A model generated the notes under the pieces. It was not told the DNA's origin and searched no databases. It saw only the letters and a list, made by a program, of their open reading frames with translations. This document shows, in pieces, positions 34,249 to 36,105 of a stretch of DNA of 36,105 bases. Each line of letters begins with the position of its first letter. The stretch's first letter is position 1. Position numbers and translations under genes: made by a program. Source of the DNA: Actinomycetota bacterium (lineage in GTDB: Bacteria > Actinomycetota > Geothermincolia > Geothermincolales > RBG-13-55-18). The stretch lies in contig JACIXB010000026.1 of the NCBI GenBank assembly GCA_014360685.1, positions 1 to 36,105 of the forward strand, given 5' to 3'.

Positions 34249-34926
34249 ATGTTCTTCCAAAACATGCTAAACAGAATGGCAAAGATCACGTTTTTTCCGC
34301 TGAAATACAGACATGAACGCGGCTACGATGCGGAAGCCTACTGGAAAGACCGCTTCCTAAAACATGGCATGTCCTTCAGGGGAGTGGGCAACGAAGGTTT
34401 CGATGAAACAAGGAATCGCTTGGAATACGAAAGATCCCTGCGGGAGTTCCAAAGCGCGCTCCTTCAGGCCGGTGTCGATTTCGCCGGGAAAAAGGTGATG
34501 GAAATAGGAGTAGGCAACGGATTTTACTTGAATTTTTGTGCCAAGGATTCCGCTTATTATTGCGCCGTGGATATAACCGATGCCCTGTTTGCGGAACTGT
34601 CCAGGCGTTATCCGGAAGTCCATTTCATCAAGGCTGATGTCTGCAATCTTAACTTGGACGAAAAATTCGACATCATAATTATGATCGACGTCATCGAGCA
34701 CATCGTGAACGAAAACGACCTCGCTTCCGCTATGGCCAACGTAAAGAATTGCCTGGCCCCAAATGGTGTCTTCATACTGGGACCGGTACATAAAAGAACG
34801 ACGAAACATCTCTTCTACGTCCATTTCTGGAGTTTGGACGTTATTACAAAATTTTTCCAAGACTACCATATTGAAGTTGCAAGACCCTTCAGGGAAGGTG
34901 CCTTGCTGTTCATCAGGCGGCGCTGA
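34249..34926 (+). CDS. Class I SAM-dependent methyltransferase
   Basis: The protein has 225 residues from ATG 34249, with GGGAG 5 nt upstream; a TTG at 34237 would add four. The Rossmann methyltransferase has motif I EIGVGNG (85-91), an acidic residue at about 108 (AVDIT), Asp130 and motif IV-like FDIIIMIDVIEHI. This resembles the small-molecule/sugar methyltransferases found in glycan clusters. Its codon use is AT-richer than that of the left-hand genes, a sign of transfer. It is the last gene of the plus-strand operon and ends 30 bp from a convergent acetyltransferase gene. Confidence 0.82.
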   Translation: MFFQNMLNRMAKITFFPLKYRHERGYDAEAYWKDRFLKHGMSFRGVGNEGFDETRNRLEYERSLREFQSALLQAGVDFAGKKVMEIGVGNGFYLNFCAKDSAYYCAVDITDALFAELSRRYPEVHFIKADVCNLNLDEKFDIIIMIDVIEHIVNENDLASAMANVKNCLAPNGVFILGPVHKRTTKHLFYVHFWSLDVITKFFQDYHIEVARPFREGALLFIRRR

Positions 34927-34956
34927 AAGCCTGAGCCGGTTTTCCCAAGGAGGCCA

Positions 34957-35676
34957 TTAACCGCCTTGATCCTCGTATCTCTTAACTATGCGTGCTGGGT
35001 TGCCCACCACCAGTACACCCCCGGGTACATCTCCTATCACTACCGCCCCTGCCCCCACCACCGCCCTTGGCCCGATCTCAATCCCGGGCAGCAACGTCGC
35101 CTGGCCGCCGATGGATGCTCCCTTCCTGATGACCGGTCCTTGGAAGGCGTAATCCCTCCTGGACATATACATGTCGTTGCAAGTGCAGACCCCCGGGCCA
35201 ATGAATACATCATCCTCCAGCATGGTGTCGGAGGAAAGAACTGTCCCCGTCTGCACCACACAGTCATGGCCGATCCGCACATTGTTCCCCACGGCCACCA
35301 TTCTCCCAATCCGCGCTCTTTCTCCGATAACGGTGTCCTCACGCACGGCCGCAAGGTCAGCAACCATGGAGTCCTTCCCTATCCAAGTCCCCGCATAGAT
35401 GACTGCCGAGGTCCCTATCACCACCCGGCATTCGATATGCAAAGGCCCATAGCACTCCGCTTTCCGGGTGACGCTGGTTCCGGCCCTAGGTTGACGCCCG
35501 AGGACGGCATTATCCCCAACGTACACGTCGTCTCCAATCTGCGTACCTTCGTGGATTACCACGTTATTGCCAATCCTGACCCGCTCTCCGATGCGAACCC
35601 CCTCTTCAATGACACAATTGAAGCCCAGCTCGGCGCTCCCGCTTATACTCGCCGTGCTGGCGATATGGTTTTCCAT
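34957..35676 (-). CDS. Hexapeptide-repeat N-acetyltransferase, WbpD-like (copy 2)
   Basis: The protein has 239 residues from ATG 35674-35676, with AGGAGG 8 nt upstream. The left-handed beta-helix has repeats such as VRIGERVRIGNNVVIHEG and YVGDNAVLGRQPRAG, and ends VLVVGNPARIVKRYEDQGG. It is alignable over its whole length with the protein at 26855-27610, with the same insert positions. It could acetylate a second amino sugar or be a redundant copy. It is convergent with the methyltransferase and directly follows a broken reading frame. Confidence 0.85.
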   Translation of the reverse strand: MENHIASTASISGSAELGFNCVIEEGVRIGERVRIGNNVVIHEGTQIGDDVYVGDNAVLGRQPRAGTSVTRKAECYGPLHIECRVVIGTSAVIYAGTWIGKDSMVADLAAVREDTVIGERARIGRMVAVGNNVRIGHDCVVQTGTVLSSDTMLEDDVFIGPGVCTCNDMYMSRRDYAFQGPVIRKGASIGGQATLLPGIEIGPRAVVGAGAVVIGDVPGGVLVVGNPARIVKRYEDQGG

Positions 35677-35678
35677 CT

Positions 35679-35879
35679 TCAACCCCTCCTTCCCATAGCC
35701 GCCAATCGGTTCGGTGCATCCTTATTAACCAATTCCCGGCAGCCGCCGACTTCCTGACACACCGTTTGTCTCACCTCTTCCATCTTCTCGTTCAGGTATC
35801 CTACCCTCGCCTCACTGCCTCTTCATTCAGATTGTAGAGCAGGAGATTTTCCCATATCTCGGAACTCTCCACCTGCATT
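35679..35879 (-). pseudogene. Possible frameshifted gene remnant upstream of the second acetyltransferase
   Basis: From an ATG at 35877-35879 a frame (MQVESSEIWENLLLYNLNEE, then AVRRG) stops at 35801-35803. A second frame picks up with protein-like sequence (RVGYLNEKMEEVRQT and onward) to a TGA at 35679-35681, two bases before the acetyltransferase ATG. A shift near 35803 would join them. I do not recognise the family, and the evidence is only composition and position. Confidence 0.3.
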
Positions 35880-36006
35880 GTCAAGGATCAACATCTTTTT
35901 GGAAAAGCTCCGTCAACCCGGCACCGCCTAAAAGATTATTCTCAAGATATTAACACAGCCGCGAATAGGCCGTTGTTTCGAAAAAACTCCATCATCCACC
36001 CAGAAG
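35880..36006. other. AT-rich noncoding gap
   Basis: AT-richer sequence with no complete gene. On the minus strand the end of a reading frame coming from the right edge stops at about 35942-35944 (TGA after NNGLFAAVLIS). See the entry at 36007 for the two readings of this end. Confidence 0.3.
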
Positions 36007-36105
36007 TGTCGATGGCCAGATAAAAATGATCATATTCTGGCCACTTAAAATTGTACATACCTGACCAAGCAAGGAAGAATCGATTAAGCTTTGAATCCCT
36101 CCAAA
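36007..36105. mobile_element. Possible IS21-type terminus with repeated TGGCCA..TAAAA.TG..CA motifs
   Basis: From TGTCGATGG at 36007 the sequence holds two similar 20-mers, TGGCCAGATAAAAATGATCA (36013-36032) and TGGCCACTTAAAATTGTACA (36038-36057). Repeated TGGCCA/TAAAA blocks after a TGT end are what I recall of IS21-family termini. The alternative is that this is the 3' part of a minus-strand gene: one minus frame from the right edge is open (ending MMEFFRNNGLFAAVLIS). That frame is AT-rich at third positions, unlike most neighbours, so I lean slightly to the IS reading. Confidence 0.35.

Overview
The window is a high-G+C chromosomal segment. It probably comes from a Gram-positive-type bacterium, a deep-branching Actinomycetota or a Bacillota relative; this is an inference. 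Supporting signs are the chain comFC-flgM-hpf-secA-prfB-ftsE-ftsX-ctpA, a prfB with a programmed frameshift, a structured RNA just upstream of hpf (raiA), and a split two-subunit transketolase of the kind common in anaerobes and thermophiles. Nearly everything from 1 to 30.35 kb is on the minus strand, so it is transcribed right to left.

Left edge (1-860): the first codons of an IS110-family transposase with a hairpin over its ribosome-binding site, then a TauE/SafE permease gene that has lost its 5' end and abuts ctpA.

Housekeeping block (862-16570): S41 protease, FtsX, FtsE, two transketolase subunits, a PHP phosphoesterase, RF2, SecA, two membrane HD-domain proteins, long-form HPF, FlgM and ComFC. 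Small elements decide much of the biology here. RF2 is made through a +1 frameshift at CTT TGA C. A small inverted-repeat element supplies both the RF2 C-terminus and the PHP N-terminus. A ~248-nt RNA with its own promoter and a perfect closing helix lies upstream of hpf. The hpf leader holds a terminator hairpin. flgM has a sigma-28-type promoter.

Sugar-nucleotide and methyl-cycle block (16963-24829): two NDP-sugar (probably mannose-1-phosphate) guanylyltransferases and two GDP-mannose dehydratase/reductase-like SDR proteins, which together suggest GDP-deoxyhexose (for example GDP-D-rhamnose) synthesis. S-adenosylhomocysteinase and methylthioribose-1-phosphate isomerase sit between them. A 467-bp stretch (21955-22421) is made of two adjacent tandem duplications with periods of 111 and 123 bp.

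Surface-glycan block (24941-35676): a polyprenol-phosphate-mannose-type GT2, a Gfo/Idh/MocA dehydrogenase, two WbpD-like hexapeptide acetyltransferases, a DegT aminotransferase and a Wzx-type flippase. Diverging from these on the plus strand are a UDP-GlcNAc 2-epimerase, a PMT/ArnT-like membrane glycosyltransferase, a membrane protein of unknown function and a methyltransferase. Dehydrogenase, aminotransferase, acetyltransferase and 2-epimerase together match the Wbp route to UDP-2,3-diacetamido-2,3-dideoxy-mannuronic acid, apart from the 6-dehydrogenase. Base composition falls toward the right end, where a frameshifted remnant and a possible IS21-type terminus are seen. I saw no tRNA, rRNA or CRISPR array.
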